Assembly: GCF_002266435.3 (NCBI RefSeq)
Contig: NZ_CP029426.2
Span: 1,394,001 to 1,458,000 of the forward strand
DNA: 64,000 bases
Source: Bradyrhizobium amphicarpaeae
GTDB lineage: Bacteria; Pseudomonadota; Alphaproteobacteria; Rhizobiales; Xanthobacteraceae
Direction of reading: 5' to 3'
Below are positions 41,150-49,699 of the stretch, piece after piece (within the stretch, counting starts at the first letter, position 1; every line of letters begins with the position of its first letter). Position numbers and translations under genes: made by a program. Below the pieces are notes generated by a model. It had not been told where the DNA came from. It did no database searches and saw only the letters and a list, made by a program, of their open reading frames with translations.

Positions 41150-42406
41150 TCAATATTTTTCCAGCGAACGCCCGACGACGCCGTCCACGTCCTTCTCGGG
41201 CGCGATGTCGGTGGAGTAATAGCCGGCGGCCTTCTTCGCCGCGATCTCGACATGGGCGTCGGCCGGGATCAGCTCCAGCGGGATCGGCACCCGCTCGACG
41301 ATGTCGATGCCTTGTGAGGTCAGCGCATCGTGCTTCATGTCGCTCATCGACAGGAAGCGGTCGATGCGCTTCAGGCCGAGCCAGTGGATCGTATCCGGCA
41401 TCAATTGCTGGAAGCGCGCGTCCTGGACGCCGGCGACGCATTCGGTGCGCTCGAAATAGGCCGCGGCTGCATCGCCGTCCTCCTGGCGCTTGCGCGCGTT
41501 GTAGACCAGGAATTTGGTGACCTCGCCGAGTGCGCGGCCTTCCTTGCGATTGTAGATCACGAGCCCGAGCCCACCCTCCTGCGCCCCGCGCGCGGATTCC
41601 TCGATGCCGTGGATCAGATAGGGCCGGCAGGTGCAGATGTCGGAGCCGAACACGTCGGAGCCGTTGCACTCGTCATGCACGCGGCAGGTGATCTTGGTGC
41701 GATGGTCCGGCAGCTTGGTCACGTCGCCGAACATGTAGACGGTGGTGCCGCCGATCGGCGGCAGGAACACCTTCATGTCCGGACGCGTGACGAGCTCGGG
41801 GAACATGCCGGCGGTCTGTTCGAACAGTGTGCGGCGCAGCTCGGTCTCGTTGGTCTTGAAGCGCTCGGCAAGGCCGGGCAGGTACCACACCGGATCGATC
41901 GCGATCTTCACCACGGAGACGCTGCCATTGGCGTGCACGACCTCGCCGTCGGCGCGCAACCGCTTTGCGGCGAGCGCCTCGCGAATCTCGGGCAGGTCGA
42001 GCCGTGCCCGCGTCACCGCGATGCTGGGGCGGATGTCGGATCCCTCGGCGATCTCCTTGCCGAAATTCTCCGCGACCAGATGCCCCCAGGGATCGAGCGC
42101 GACGATCTTGGCGGGATCGCGCCATTGCTCGAACGGCCCGATGGTCGCGGCCGGAAACGTGTTGGTGAGGTCGGGCCGCCGGATCGGATCGAGCGCGCCT
42201 GCGGACACCGCGAGCGCGCGGTACATCGCATAGGATCCGCCATGGCTGCCGATCACGTTGCGATCGCCGGCGCGCGACACCGTTCCGATGACCGGCCCTC
42301 GCGCGCGTGCGTCCGTGGCGCCCCAATGGATCGGGAAGGCGGCTGTCCTGCCCGGCTCCGGATGCGAAGTCAGGCGGATGTGGTCGGTACGGTTCGCGCG
42401 GCTCAT
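41150..42406 (-). CDS. URC1/Urg1-type GTP cyclohydrolase II homologue (uracil catabolism)
   Basis: A 418-residue GTP cyclohydrolase II relative. The Zn triad is kept: Cys 247, 258 and 260 in CRVHDECNGSDVFGSDICTC (C-x10-C-x-C). The GTP-enzyme signatures are changed: REEGRGIGL becomes RKEGRALGEV (288-297), and the guanine-end TNNPxK becomes SMSDMK (353-358). It has about 200 extra amino-terminal residues (HIRLTSHPEPGRTAAFPIHW...). This is the architecture of Urc1/Urg1, thought to act on a uracil nucleotide rather than GTP. It is the first gene of urc1-urc4-upp. TGGGAG lies 7 bases before the ATG, directly after a terminator-like hairpin. Confidence 0.9.
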   Translation of the reverse strand: MSRANRTDHIRLTSHPEPGRTAAFPIHWGATDARARGPVIGTVSRAGDRNVIGSHGGSYAMYRALAVSAGALDPIRRPDLTNTFPAATIGPFEQWRDPAKIVALDPWGHLVAENFGKEIAEGSDIRPSIAVTRARLDLPEIREALAAKRLRADGEVVHANGSVSVVKIAIDPVWYLPGLAERFKTNETELRRTLFEQTAGMFPELVTRPDMKVFLPPIGGTTVYMFGDVTKLPDHRTKITCRVHDECNGSDVFGSDICTCRPYLIHGIEESARGAQEGGLGLVIYNRKEGRALGEVTKFLVYNARKRQEDGDAAAAYFERTECVAGVQDARFQQLMPDTIHWLGLKRIDRFLSMSDMKHDALTSQGIDIVERVPIPLELIPADAHVEIAAKKAAGYYSTDIAPEKDVDGVVGRSLEKY

Positions 42407-42418
42407 GACCAAACTCCC

Positions 42419-42453
42419 AAAAAACCAACGGCCCGCCGCTCGGACGGGCCTGG
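42419..42453 (-). promoter_or_regulatory. terminator-like hairpin in the URC operon leader (possible attenuator)
   Basis: Read on the minus strand: CCA-GGCCCG-TCCGAGCGG-CGGGCC-GT-TGG followed by TTTTTT, then GGGAG, 7 bases, and ATG. The GC-rich 6-bp stem, extended by CCA/TGG across a bulge, runs straight into six T residues, the form of an intrinsic terminator. It sits in the 5' untranslated region of the first gene rather than after a gene, so premature termination controlled by a ligand, protein or ribosome is a reasonable inference. Confidence 0.55.
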
Positions 42454-42578
42454 CTCGGTCGCGCCGCCACCGGCGACGCAAGCTCAATCCAACATAGTGT
42501 AGCGGCGAGAGGCGACAGACAAGTTAATCGTGGCAGGCGGTGCAGAGGCCGCTCCGGCGCTCATCCGATCGGCGAAGC

Positions 42579-42595
42579 ACGCCGCATTACGGCGT
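42579..42595. promoter_or_regulatory. candidate operator between the URC operon and a divergent PLP enzyme
   Basis: ACGCCG-CATTA-CGGCGT is a perfect 6-bp dyad with a 5-base spacer in the 312-base divergent intergenic region 42407-42718. It lies 123 bases upstream of the PLP-enzyme start and 172 bases upstream of the URC operon. The rest of the gap holds no gene; the AT-rich stretch 42590-42620 may hold the rightward promoter. Confidence 0.35.
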
Positions 42596-42718
42596 ATATC
42601 TATGTAATCGCTTGAATTTTTGAAGGGGCGGGGGCGCCGCCGGCGTTCCAACGGGCGACTGGATAAAACCTTCATATTCGGACATATCGACCGCATCAGC
42701 CCGCCTCGGAGATCCCCC

Positions 42719-43843
<1,125 letters not shown>

Positions 43844-43846
43844 GCT

Positions 43847-44007
43847 CTCTCTTCTTCCCTTCTCCCCTTGTAGGAGAAGGTGGCGCGAAGCGCCGGATGA
43901 GGGGTATTTGTCCGCGCACGCGATGAGAGCTGAACGCGCGGACACATACCCCTCACCCGTCTCGCCGCTATCGCGGCGAGCCACCCTCTCCCACAAGGGG
44001 AGAGGGA
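43847..44007. repeat. intergenic palindromic repeat, family D2
   Basis: TTCTTCCCTTCTCCCCTTGT then AGGAGAAGGTGGCGCGAAGC ... GCGGCGAGCCACCCTCTCCC then ACAAGGGGAGAGGG, with TATTTGTCCGCGC and GCGCGGACACATA inner arms. It lies between convergent genes; nothing else is in the 174-base gap. Confidence 0.88.
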
Positions 44008-44017
44008 AACATGCACC

Positions 44018-44833
44018 TCAATCCTTCAAATCATTCACCTGCTTGACCCAGCTGCGCACATCCGCGAGCACGGTGGGCAGCACCGCCTTGACCTCGGTCA
44101 CGGTCATGCCTGCCTTGATGCGGGGATCGTACAGCAGATTGAGGATGTACTGGTCGTAGACGTCGAAATAGCCCATCGAGACGTTGTCGTTGAACATGGT
44201 CCAGGGCACGCTCGCGGTGTCGTTGATCGGCCCGAGCGATTGCAGCAGCTCCTCATAGGCGCAGTCGAGGAAGGTGAAATCGCCGTTGTCGACGGTGAGG
44301 ATGACGTCGGAATGCTCGATCTCGAAATTGTCGTTCTTGCGGAAGCCGGACAGGCATTGCGGATCGAGCGAAGAGCGGATCTCGCGCGCCTTCTCGGCGC
44401 CGTAGAAGCTAGTGAGGGTGCGGAACAGGTCGCGGTCGCGCACCAGCTTCACCCGCACGTTGGCCGCTTCATTGCTGTCGATCATGGCGATGTCGAGATG
44501 CTGCACGCGCTTGCCGATGTCGGCCACGACTCTTGCGAGCTGCGCCTTGCGGTCGGCGCGGTCGCTCTCGGCGTAGACGCGCACCGGTCCGTCGAACTTG
44601 CGGATGCGGTCGACGCGGCCGGCGAGGTGATATTCGGCGCCGAACGCCGTCTTCAGGAATCCGTCGACGATCTCGCCGTCGGTAAAGCTCTTCTTCTCGG
44701 CACGCTGGCGCGAGGCGACCGCAGGCAACTCGCCCGCGACGGCGGTGACCGCGACGTCGGGTGCATAAGCGAGCGCCGTGAACGCCAGCAGGGCGACGCG
44801 AAGGGCAGCCGAGGACGGGTTCAATGCGCTCAT
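44018..44833 (-). CDS. DUF2927 family secreted protein
   Basis: A 271-residue protein with an amino-terminal hydrophobic signal (ALRVALLAFTALAYAPDVAV). The DUF2927 region covers most of the rest: DGEIVDGFLKTAFGAEYHLA, RIRKFDGPVRVYAESD, CLSGFRKNDNFEIEHSDVIL, DCAYEELLQSLGPINDT and PWTMFNDNVSMGYFDVYDQY. The two Cys (in QCLSG and LDCAYEE) may form a disulfide. The family has a zincin-like appearance, but I see no HExxH motif. Function unknown; probably periplasmic. It stands alone. Confidence 0.87.
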   Translation of the reverse strand: MSALNPSSAALRVALLAFTALAYAPDVAVTAVAGELPAVASRQRAEKKSFTDGEIVDGFLKTAFGAEYHLAGRVDRIRKFDGPVRVYAESDRADRKAQLARVVADIGKRVQHLDIAMIDSNEAANVRVKLVRDRDLFRTLTSFYGAEKAREIRSSLDPQCLSGFRKNDNFEIEHSDVILTVDNGDFTFLDCAYEELLQSLGPINDTASVPWTMFNDNVSMGYFDVYDQYILNLLYDPRIKAGMTVTEVKAVLPTVLADVRSWVKQVNDLKD

Positions 44834-44913
44834 CGTCGTGCGACGCTGCCGTATTCACGCCGCGCGCACAAGTCCGCAGATTTACGCGGCCTGCGGGTTG
44901 CCGGTGTTCTCAA

Positions 44914-44950
44914 CCTCTCCCGCTTGCGGGAGAGGGAGCGCACCGCCGGT
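44914..44950. repeat. truncated copy of palindromic repeat family D
   Basis: Only one end of the element is left: the perfect 22-base hairpin CCTCTCCCGC-TT-GCGGGAGAGG plus the flank GAGCGCACCGCC. The full copy at 17662 is followed by the same flank (GAGCGCACCGCC), which shows the flank belongs to the mobile or duplicated unit. Confidence 0.8.
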
Positions 44951-44956
44951 ACGGCA

Positions 44957-45535
44957 CTAATTGTTCAGCACCACCACCGTGGTGCCGACCCCGACGCGAC
45001 CATAGAGATCGCTGACGTCGTCGTTGGTCATGCGGAAGCAGCCCGAGGAGACCGCTTGGCCGATCGTCTCCGGCTCGTTCGAGCCGTGGATGCGGTACAG
45101 CGTCGAGCCCAGATACATCGCGCGGGCGCCGAGCGGATTGTCGATGCCGCCCTTCATGTGCCGCGGCAAATCGGGGCGGCGGGCCAGCATCTGCGACGGC
45201 GGCGTCCAGTCCGGCCATTCCTTCTTGGCGGTGATCTTGTGGACCCCGCCCCAGCGGAAGCCGTCGCGGCCGACGCCGATGCCGTAGCGCAAGGCCTGGC
45301 CGTTCTGGAGCACCAGATACAGCCGGCGCTCCGTGGTGTTCACCACGATCGTGCCGGGGGCGTAATTGCCGTTGTACATGACGGTGGTGCGGGGGATCGG
45401 GCTGGAGCCGCCGCGGAAGAAGTTCGGGCCGCCGCCCATGACGTCGCGCGAGTCGAACTCTTCGGCGCGTGCGCCGCCCGCCATGGCCGACAGCAGTGCG
45501 ATGGCGGCAATCGGAGCGGCAAAAAACCGGATCAT
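44957..45535 (-). CDS. L,D-transpeptidase (YkuD domain)
   Basis: A 192-residue exported L,D-transpeptidase. A signal peptide (RFFAAPIAAIALLSAMAGGARA) is followed by the catalytic domain starting GTIVVNTTERRLYLVLQNGQ. The active-site motif is H150 GSNEPETIGQAVSSGC166 FRM, that is HGx-n-SSGCxR. It would cross-link peptidoglycan or attach proteins to it through diaminopimelate in the periplasm. Start at 45535, with GGGGG 5 bases upstream. No partner lipoprotein gene is adjacent. Confidence 0.94.
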   Translation of the reverse strand: MIRFFAAPIAAIALLSAMAGGARAEEFDSRDVMGGGPNFFRGGSSPIPRTTVMYNGNYAPGTIVVNTTERRLYLVLQNGQALRYGIGVGRDGFRWGGVHKITAKKEWPDWTPPSQMLARRPDLPRHMKGGIDNPLGARAMYLGSTLYRIHGSNEPETIGQAVSSGCFRMTNDDVSDLYGRVGVGTTVVVLNN

Positions 45536-45786
45536 TGTTTCCCCCAGCAAAAAATCGATTCAACCAAGGCCACAGGCCATATTTGCGGGCTTTTCGCAAG
45601 CCACGGCCCCGTGAGGGAGATCGTCCGGCATAGGCGTTATCAAATCGGCAACCATGCCATTTGCCGAAAAGCGTTAGCCAAACCCGCGCGGGGCAGGGCC
45701 GCGATGCCGCCTATTGCTTTGACGGGGCGAGCGAACAATGATTGATCAAACGGAACTCTGGATATGGCGATTGCGGGAGCTTGCGG

Positions 45787-47334
45787 ATGAACGGTGCGGA
45801 AAGCCTGGTGCGGACGATGGTCAAGGGTGGGGTGGATGTCTGCTTCACCAACCCAGGCACCTCCGAGATGCATTTTGTCGCAGCGCTCGACCGCGTGCCC
45901 GGCATGCGCTGCGTGCTCGGCCTGTTCGAGGGCGTGGTGACAGGCGCCGCCGACGGCTATTTCCGCATGAAGGGCACGCCCGCCTCGACGCTGCTGCATC
46001 TCGGCCCCGGCCTCGCCAACGGCCTTGCCAATCTGCATAACGCCAAGAAGGCCAATTCCGGTATCGTCAACATCGTCGGCCAGCACGCCGTCTACCACAT
46101 CGGCTTCAACGCGCCGCTGACCTCCGACATCGAGGGCCTGGCCCGGCCGATGTCGTCCTGGGTCCGCACCTCGCCGGATGCCAAATCGGTCGCCGCCGAC
46201 GGCGCCGCCGCGATTGCCGCCGCCAAGAGCGCGCCGCCGCAGATCGCGACCCTGATCCTGCCCGCCGACACCGCCTGGAACGAGGCCGACGGCGTCGCCG
46301 AGGTGCCCGCCGAGCAGCAGCGCGCGAGCTATTCGCCGCAGGCGGTCGAGCAGGCCGCAAAGATCCTCCATGGCGACGGCGAGGGCACGCTCTTGCTGAT
46401 GACCGGCAGCGCGCTCTCGGAGCAGGGCCTGGCGCTGGCCGAGCGCATTGCTGCCAAGACCGGCTGCACGGTGATGGGCCCGACCTTCCGGCCCAGGATG
46501 GCGCGCGGCCGCGGCCGTTACTCGATCGATCGCATCCACTATGTCATCGATCAGGCACTGCCGATGCTGGCGAAGTTCCGTCACATCGTGCTGGTCGAGT
46601 CTGACGATCCCGTGGCGTTCTTCGCCTATCCGAACAAGCCGAGCGTGCTCAGGCCCGAGGGCTGCGACGTGCATCGCATGACGGCCTGGGGCGAGAACTC
46701 GGTCGCCGCGCTCGAAGCGCTCGCCGGCGCGGTCAAGGCCAGCGCCAAGGACGTCAAGCCGCAGGCTTTGCAGGAGTTGCTCAAGCCGACCGGCGCCCTG
46801 ACCCACGCCTCGATCGCGCAGTCGATCGCCTATGCGATCCCCGAGAATGCGATCCTGGTCGACGAATCCCTCACCACCGGCCGCGCCTTCTTCCCGCCGA
46901 CGGCGGCGGCCGCCCCGCACGACTGGCTGCAGAACATGGGCGGCTCGATCGGCTTCTCCACCCCGCTGTCGATCGGCGCCGCGATCGCCTGTCCCGACCG
47001 CAAGGTGATCTGCATGGTCGGTGACGGCAGCGCGATGTACACCATCCAGTCGCTGTGGACCCAGGCCCGCGAAAACCTTGACATCGTCACCATCGTGTTT
47101 GCCAACCGCATCTACCAGATCCTGCGCGGCGAGTTCGACAATGTCGGCGCCGGCGAACCGGGCCAGCGCGCCAACGACATGCTCCGGCTCGACCGGCCGA
47201 CGCTCGATTTCGTGGCGCTGGCCAAGGGCATGGGCGTGCCCGGCCGCGCCGTCACCAATGCCGACGAGTTCAACAAGGCGCTGGCCGAGGCCGTCGCCGA
47301 GCCCGGGCCGCGGCTGATCGAAGTGCAAATGTAA
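45787..47334 (+). CDS. acetolactate synthase-like ThDP enzyme, short form
   Basis: A 515-residue thiamine-diphosphate enzyme annotated in relatives as acetolactate synthase large subunit. The activating Glu is in VLGLFEGVVTGAADGYFRMK. The ThDP/Mg motif is GDGSAMYTIQSLWTQARENL with the closing Asn in VFANRIYQIL. It is about 50-70 residues shorter than true acetohydroxyacid synthases, and the central domain is reduced, so FAD binding is doubtful. There is no regulatory (IlvH) subunit gene nearby. It may act on another 2-oxo acid. GGGAG lies 7 bases before the ATG at 45787. The 251 bases before it, from 45536, show no other gene. Confidence 0.86.
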   Translation: MNGAESLVRTMVKGGVDVCFTNPGTSEMHFVAALDRVPGMRCVLGLFEGVVTGAADGYFRMKGTPASTLLHLGPGLANGLANLHNAKKANSGIVNIVGQHAVYHIGFNAPLTSDIEGLARPMSSWVRTSPDAKSVAADGAAAIAAAKSAPPQIATLILPADTAWNEADGVAEVPAEQQRASYSPQAVEQAAKILHGDGEGTLLLMTGSALSEQGLALAERIAAKTGCTVMGPTFRPRMARGRGRYSIDRIHYVIDQALPMLAKFRHIVLVESDDPVAFFAYPNKPSVLRPEGCDVHRMTAWGENSVAALEALAGAVKASAKDVKPQALQELLKPTGALTHASIAQSIAYAIPENAILVDESLTTGRAFFPPTAAAAPHDWLQNMGGSIGFSTPLSIGAAIACPDRKVICMVGDGSAMYTIQSLWTQARENLDIVTIVFANRIYQILRGEFDNVGAGEPGQRANDMLRLDRPTLDFVALAKGMGVPGRAVTNADEFNKALAEAVAEPGPRLIEVQM

Positions 47335-47368
47335 GACTGTCGATCGCGCCGCGAACTCCGGCCCTCTT

Positions 47369-47452
47369 GTAGCCCGGATGGAGCGTAGCGTAATCCGGGG
47401 CTCCCAGTGTTTTGCGAGAACCCCGGATTGCGCTACGCTCCATCCGGGCTAC
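47369..47452. repeat. near-perfect 84-bp palindromic repeat, family G
   Basis: The arms 47369-47400 (GTAGCCCGGATGGAGCGTAG then CGTAATCCGGGG) and 47421-47452 (CCCCGGATTGCGCTACGCTC then CATCCGGGCTAC) are complementary at 31 of 32 positions, with a 20-base loop. It is the best-preserved copy of the family in the window and lies between two co-directional genes. Confidence 0.92.
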
Positions 47453-47488
47453 TCACTTTGCAGTCCGCGTGATGAGCCCGGAGGCACG

Positions 47489-48004
47489 ATGCAGACCGAG
47501 CTGAACAAGGTGATCGCGGCTGTCAGGGACTTCTATGCCCACGAAGGCTTCCTGTTCGAGAAGGACGTCGGCGAGCGCGCGGTCACGCACCGCTTCGCCG
47601 TGTATCTGGAGAAGCAATTCGCCGGCTGGTCGGTCGACTGCAATTACGACCGGCTCGGCGAGCGCACGCTGCATCTGCCGCACGGCACCATCATCTCGAC
47701 CGACGACCATCTCGGCAAGTCGATCTACCCCGATGTCGTCGTGCATCAGCGCGAGATTCCGAACAATCTGCTCACGGTGGAGATCCGCAAGGCGAGCAAT
47801 CACACGCCGCTGGAGCACGACCGGCACAAGCTGAGGGCGCTGACCGACGCGCATGTCTGGTTCGCCTATTGGATCGGCGTGCTGCTGGTGCTGGACAAGC
47901 AACATGTGACGATGTCGGAGGTCTATGTCAGCGGCGTCGTCGATGAGCCGCTGTCGCGCTGGTTCGCGACGCGGCTGGAGAGCGGCCTTGGGGCGGCGCA
48001 TTAG
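47489..48004 (+). CDS. hypothetical protein, possible PD-(D/E)XK nuclease-like fold
   Basis: A 171-residue protein starting MQTELNKVIAAVRDFYAHEG, with GGAGG 4 bases before the ATG. The centre reads YPDVVVHQREIPNNLLTVEI then RKASNHTPLEHDRHKLRALT. This resembles small PD-(D/E)XK-fold proteins that carry PDIIVH...LLVIEIKKS...D..KL. The acidic pair Asp 82 and Glu 98 is kept, but the E-x-K lysine is Arg 100 (EIRK; Lys 101 follows). If the fold is right, activity may be altered. The amino-terminal RAVTHRFAVYLEKQF helix also fits. I cannot name a target. It follows a palindromic repeat and is alone. Confidence 0.6.
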   Translation: MQTELNKVIAAVRDFYAHEGFLFEKDVGERAVTHRFAVYLEKQFAGWSVDCNYDRLGERTLHLPHGTIISTDDHLGKSIYPDVVVHQREIPNNLLTVEIRKASNHTPLEHDRHKLRALTDAHVWFAYWIGVLLVLDKQHVTMSEVYVSGVVDEPLSRWFATRLESGLGAAH

Positions 48005-48355
48005 GGCGTGTGCTTCCGGACGGCGAATTCGTGGCGCGCTCGCCCGGGCAGCTGAGCGCCGGTTGGTCGAGATTGATCTCGCCAATTGACGCGAACACTG
48101 TTACACATCAGGCATCACCGCGCGCTGCGTGGCTGTTATCGGTGACTGAGAGCCTCGCGCTCCCGCCTTCGCTCAAGCCAAGGCGGTCAAATGTCAGATG
48201 CCATACATTTCGAAATCTGCGACTGGCCCATACCAAATTGATGTGGGTCCTTATGATCGCGGCTGCGGCCTTCTTGTAAGGCAAGTCATTCGTTCACCAT
48301 GCGTGCGAACTGCAACCCGGGGCGGCAGCCGGTTCAAGCCAAACGGGAGCCCGAA
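48005..48355. other. 351-base stretch without a convincing gene
   Basis: Small frames exist on both strands, but none has a ribosome-binding site with a family-like sequence. A 12-codon hydrophobic frame at 48241-48279 (MWVLMIAAAAFL) is probably chance. The base composition is locally less GC-rich from about 48190 to 48300. It presumably holds the promoter for the small genes that follow. Confidence 0.5.
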
Positions 48356-48550
48356 ATGGCAAACACCGCAATCATCAGGGACGCTTATGGAGTTCCGGCG
48401 ATCTTCGTCGGCTCGAAAACAGGCCGGGACGATGCCCCCTTTGTTTTCGTGAAGGTCGGAGATGAGGAACGCCGCATGCGCTGGTCTGAATGGGATTCTC
48501 TTCCGGCCTGGACCGGCGAGAAGCCGTTTTGGGCGAGCAGAAGCAGGTAG
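48356..48550 (+). CDS. small hypothetical protein, 64 residues
   Basis: ATG 48356, with GGGAG 6 bases before, opens 64 codons: MANTAIIRDAYGVPAIFVGS...DAPFVFVKVGDEERRMRWSE...WTGEKPFWASRSR. It looks like a single small beta-rich domain (two or three strands: VPAIFVG, FVFVKVGDEERRMRW). No signal peptide or membrane helix. I do not recognise a family. The good ribosome-binding site and amphipathic strand pattern argue that it is real. Confidence 0.6.
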   Translation: MANTAIIRDAYGVPAIFVGSKTGRDDAPFVFVKVGDEERRMRWSEWDSLPAWTGEKPFWASRSR

Positions 48551-48696
48551 CGATGAGACCCTCGGCATGAAGGCAGCGCGCCGTATGGACAATGGCGCTC
48601 CTGCTTGCGTCAGCGCCGGCCGCATCCGCCGCGGACCGAACTGCCGGGCGATCGAGAGCACCGGTGCACGCCTCTCCTGTCACGACGCGGGTGACG

Positions 48697-48882
48697 ATGG
48701 CGAGTGAACATCAGGGGATTGAATACACGATCGTCCAGACCATCAATCCGTCGGGCTGGAAATGGTCGTTTGAACGGCATGGCCGCTCGCCCCGAACGGG
48801 CATCGCCTTCAACCGGGCGGAGGCGATCGCCGCCGTTCGGCGTGCGATTGATCTCTTGCTCAGAGAACAGCAGCGCCAATAG
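48697..48882 (+). CDS. small hypothetical protein, 61 residues
   Basis: MASEHQGIEYTIVQTINPSG then WKWSFERHGRSPRTGIAFNR and AEAIAAVRRAIDLLLREQQRQ: a beta-hairpin plus a carboxy-terminal helix. This resembles the many 55-70-residue Bradyrhizobium hypotheticals built on GI-YTI...W-W...AFxxRxEAIxAARRAID. The frame is open back to an ATG at 48592 that would add a signal-like MALLLASAPAASAAD; that longer version cannot be excluded. No clear Shine-Dalgarno sequence. A terminator lies 74 bases downstream. Confidence 0.6.
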   Translation: MASEHQGIEYTIVQTINPSGWKWSFERHGRSPRTGIAFNRAEAIAAVRRAIDLLLREQQRQ

Positions 48883-48904
48883 ATGAACCTTGGCTCGCCG
48901 CTTT

Positions 48905-48920
48905 GATACAGACCTGTATC
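48905..48920. promoter_or_regulatory. GATACAG-AC-CTGTATC inverted repeat
   Basis: A perfect 7-bp dyad with a 2-base spacer, 22 bases after the small gene's stop and just before the terminator. The symmetry is that of an operator half-site pair, but no gene starts near it on either strand, so its role is unclear. Confidence 0.35.
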
Positions 48921-48955
48921 GGGATTTTACGATCTCCCTCCCGGGGCTGGAAGAC

Positions 48956-48991
48956 CGCCGCCTGCGCTTGATTTAAGCGGGCGGCGTTTTT
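48956..48991 (+). terminator. rho-independent terminator
   Basis: Stem CGCCGCC-(TG bulge)-CGCTT with AAGCG-GGCGGCG, loop GATTT, followed by TTTTT. It ends the plus-strand small-gene unit. Confidence 0.85.
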
Positions 48992-49102
48992 GTTCCCAAG
49001 GTCCGAATGTCCATATTCCCGAGCAAGCTTCCGACGTCGTTCCGGTTGCCTCCGGTCACGGACCTTCTGACTGAGATCTTATCTCATCACACACCGGCCG
49101 AG

Positions 49103-49129
49103 AGGCCGCCCGCGGGACCGGGGCGGCCT
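49103..49129. terminator. GC-rich hairpin, possible terminator
   Basis: AGGCCGCCC (49103-49111) pairs with GGGCGGCCT (49121-49129) around a 9-base loop. No T-run follows on either strand, so it may be a folded RNA element or a weak terminator for the minus-strand gene that ends at 49181. Confidence 0.4.
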
Positions 49130-49146
49130 TCGCATCTTTGCCGTCT

Positions 49147-49173
49147 GCAGCGCGCGCGCTAAGCGCGCGCTGC
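49147..49173. terminator. alternating-GC hairpin after the small secreted protein gene
   Basis: GCAGCGCGCGC-GCTAA-GCGCGCGCTGC is a perfect 11-bp dyad, 7 bases past the minus-strand stop at 49181. Alternating CG steps could also adopt unusual DNA forms. A terminator function is likely from position, though there is no T-run. Confidence 0.5.
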
Positions 49174-49180
49174 TACCACG

Positions 49181-49414
49181 TCAGTAATAGCGCTGCTGCG
49201 AATACGCGTAGCGCGGGTTGATGCCGCAATAGGCCGACGTGCCGGAGGCGGAGGCCTGACACTGCTGATAGCTCGTGAACTGGCAGTTGCCGGGATAGCC
49301 CCACATGCGGCCCTGCAGGCAGTACCTGTCGTTGGTGGGGTGAGCCTGGGCCGCCGGGGCCGCCACGGCCATCAAGGCCGCGAACGAGGCAAGGGTGAGG
49401 ATGGTGCGACGCAT
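49181..49414 (-). CDS. small secreted DUF3551-like protein
   Basis: A 77-residue protein. The signal peptide MRRTILTLASFAALMAVAAP then AAQA precedes HPTNDRYCLQGRMWGYPGNC and QFTSYQQCQASASGTSAYCG. Four Cys (in RYCLQ, GNCQF, QQCQA, AYCGI) probably form two disulfides in the periplasm. This is the pattern of the DUF3551 family, which is highly expanded in Bradyrhizobium. GGAG lies 6 bases before the ATG at 49414; an ATG four codons upstream is less likely. Function unknown. Confidence 0.82.
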   Translation of the reverse strand: MRRTILTLASFAALMAVAAPAAQAHPTNDRYCLQGRMWGYPGNCQFTSYQQCQASASGTSAYCGINPRYAYSQQRYY

Positions 49415-49699
49415 TTCAGTCTCCATTGAAGGACGGTTGGAAGAGCAGGTGATGAGGGAACACGCAGCGCGATGCGCGGGTTCCGGGTTGTGCCCGACAC
49501 TTTGTCGTATTTGTCTTGGTCTCCGCAGTGGGCATTGCGTTCGACATGCGTCTATGATGCGCCAAGCCCCGGTGAGCAATGTGATCTCGGCCACAGTTCG
49601 CGGCGGGCCTTTTGGCCTATCGTGATCGAACTTGCCCGCGTCGCTTCCCCCGAGGCTCACGCTTTCCACGTTAGGATCAGGCAATTTTTGGAGGTTCTG

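Noticed and set aside
48241..48279. 12-codon hydrophobic frame MWVLMIAAAAFL
   Set aside because: No ribosome-binding site, too short to judge, and in a low-information stretch; likely chance.
48198..48452. 84-codon frame starting MPYISKSATGPYQ
   Set aside because: It overlaps the better-supported 64-residue gene in another frame and loses protein-like character after about 30 codons.
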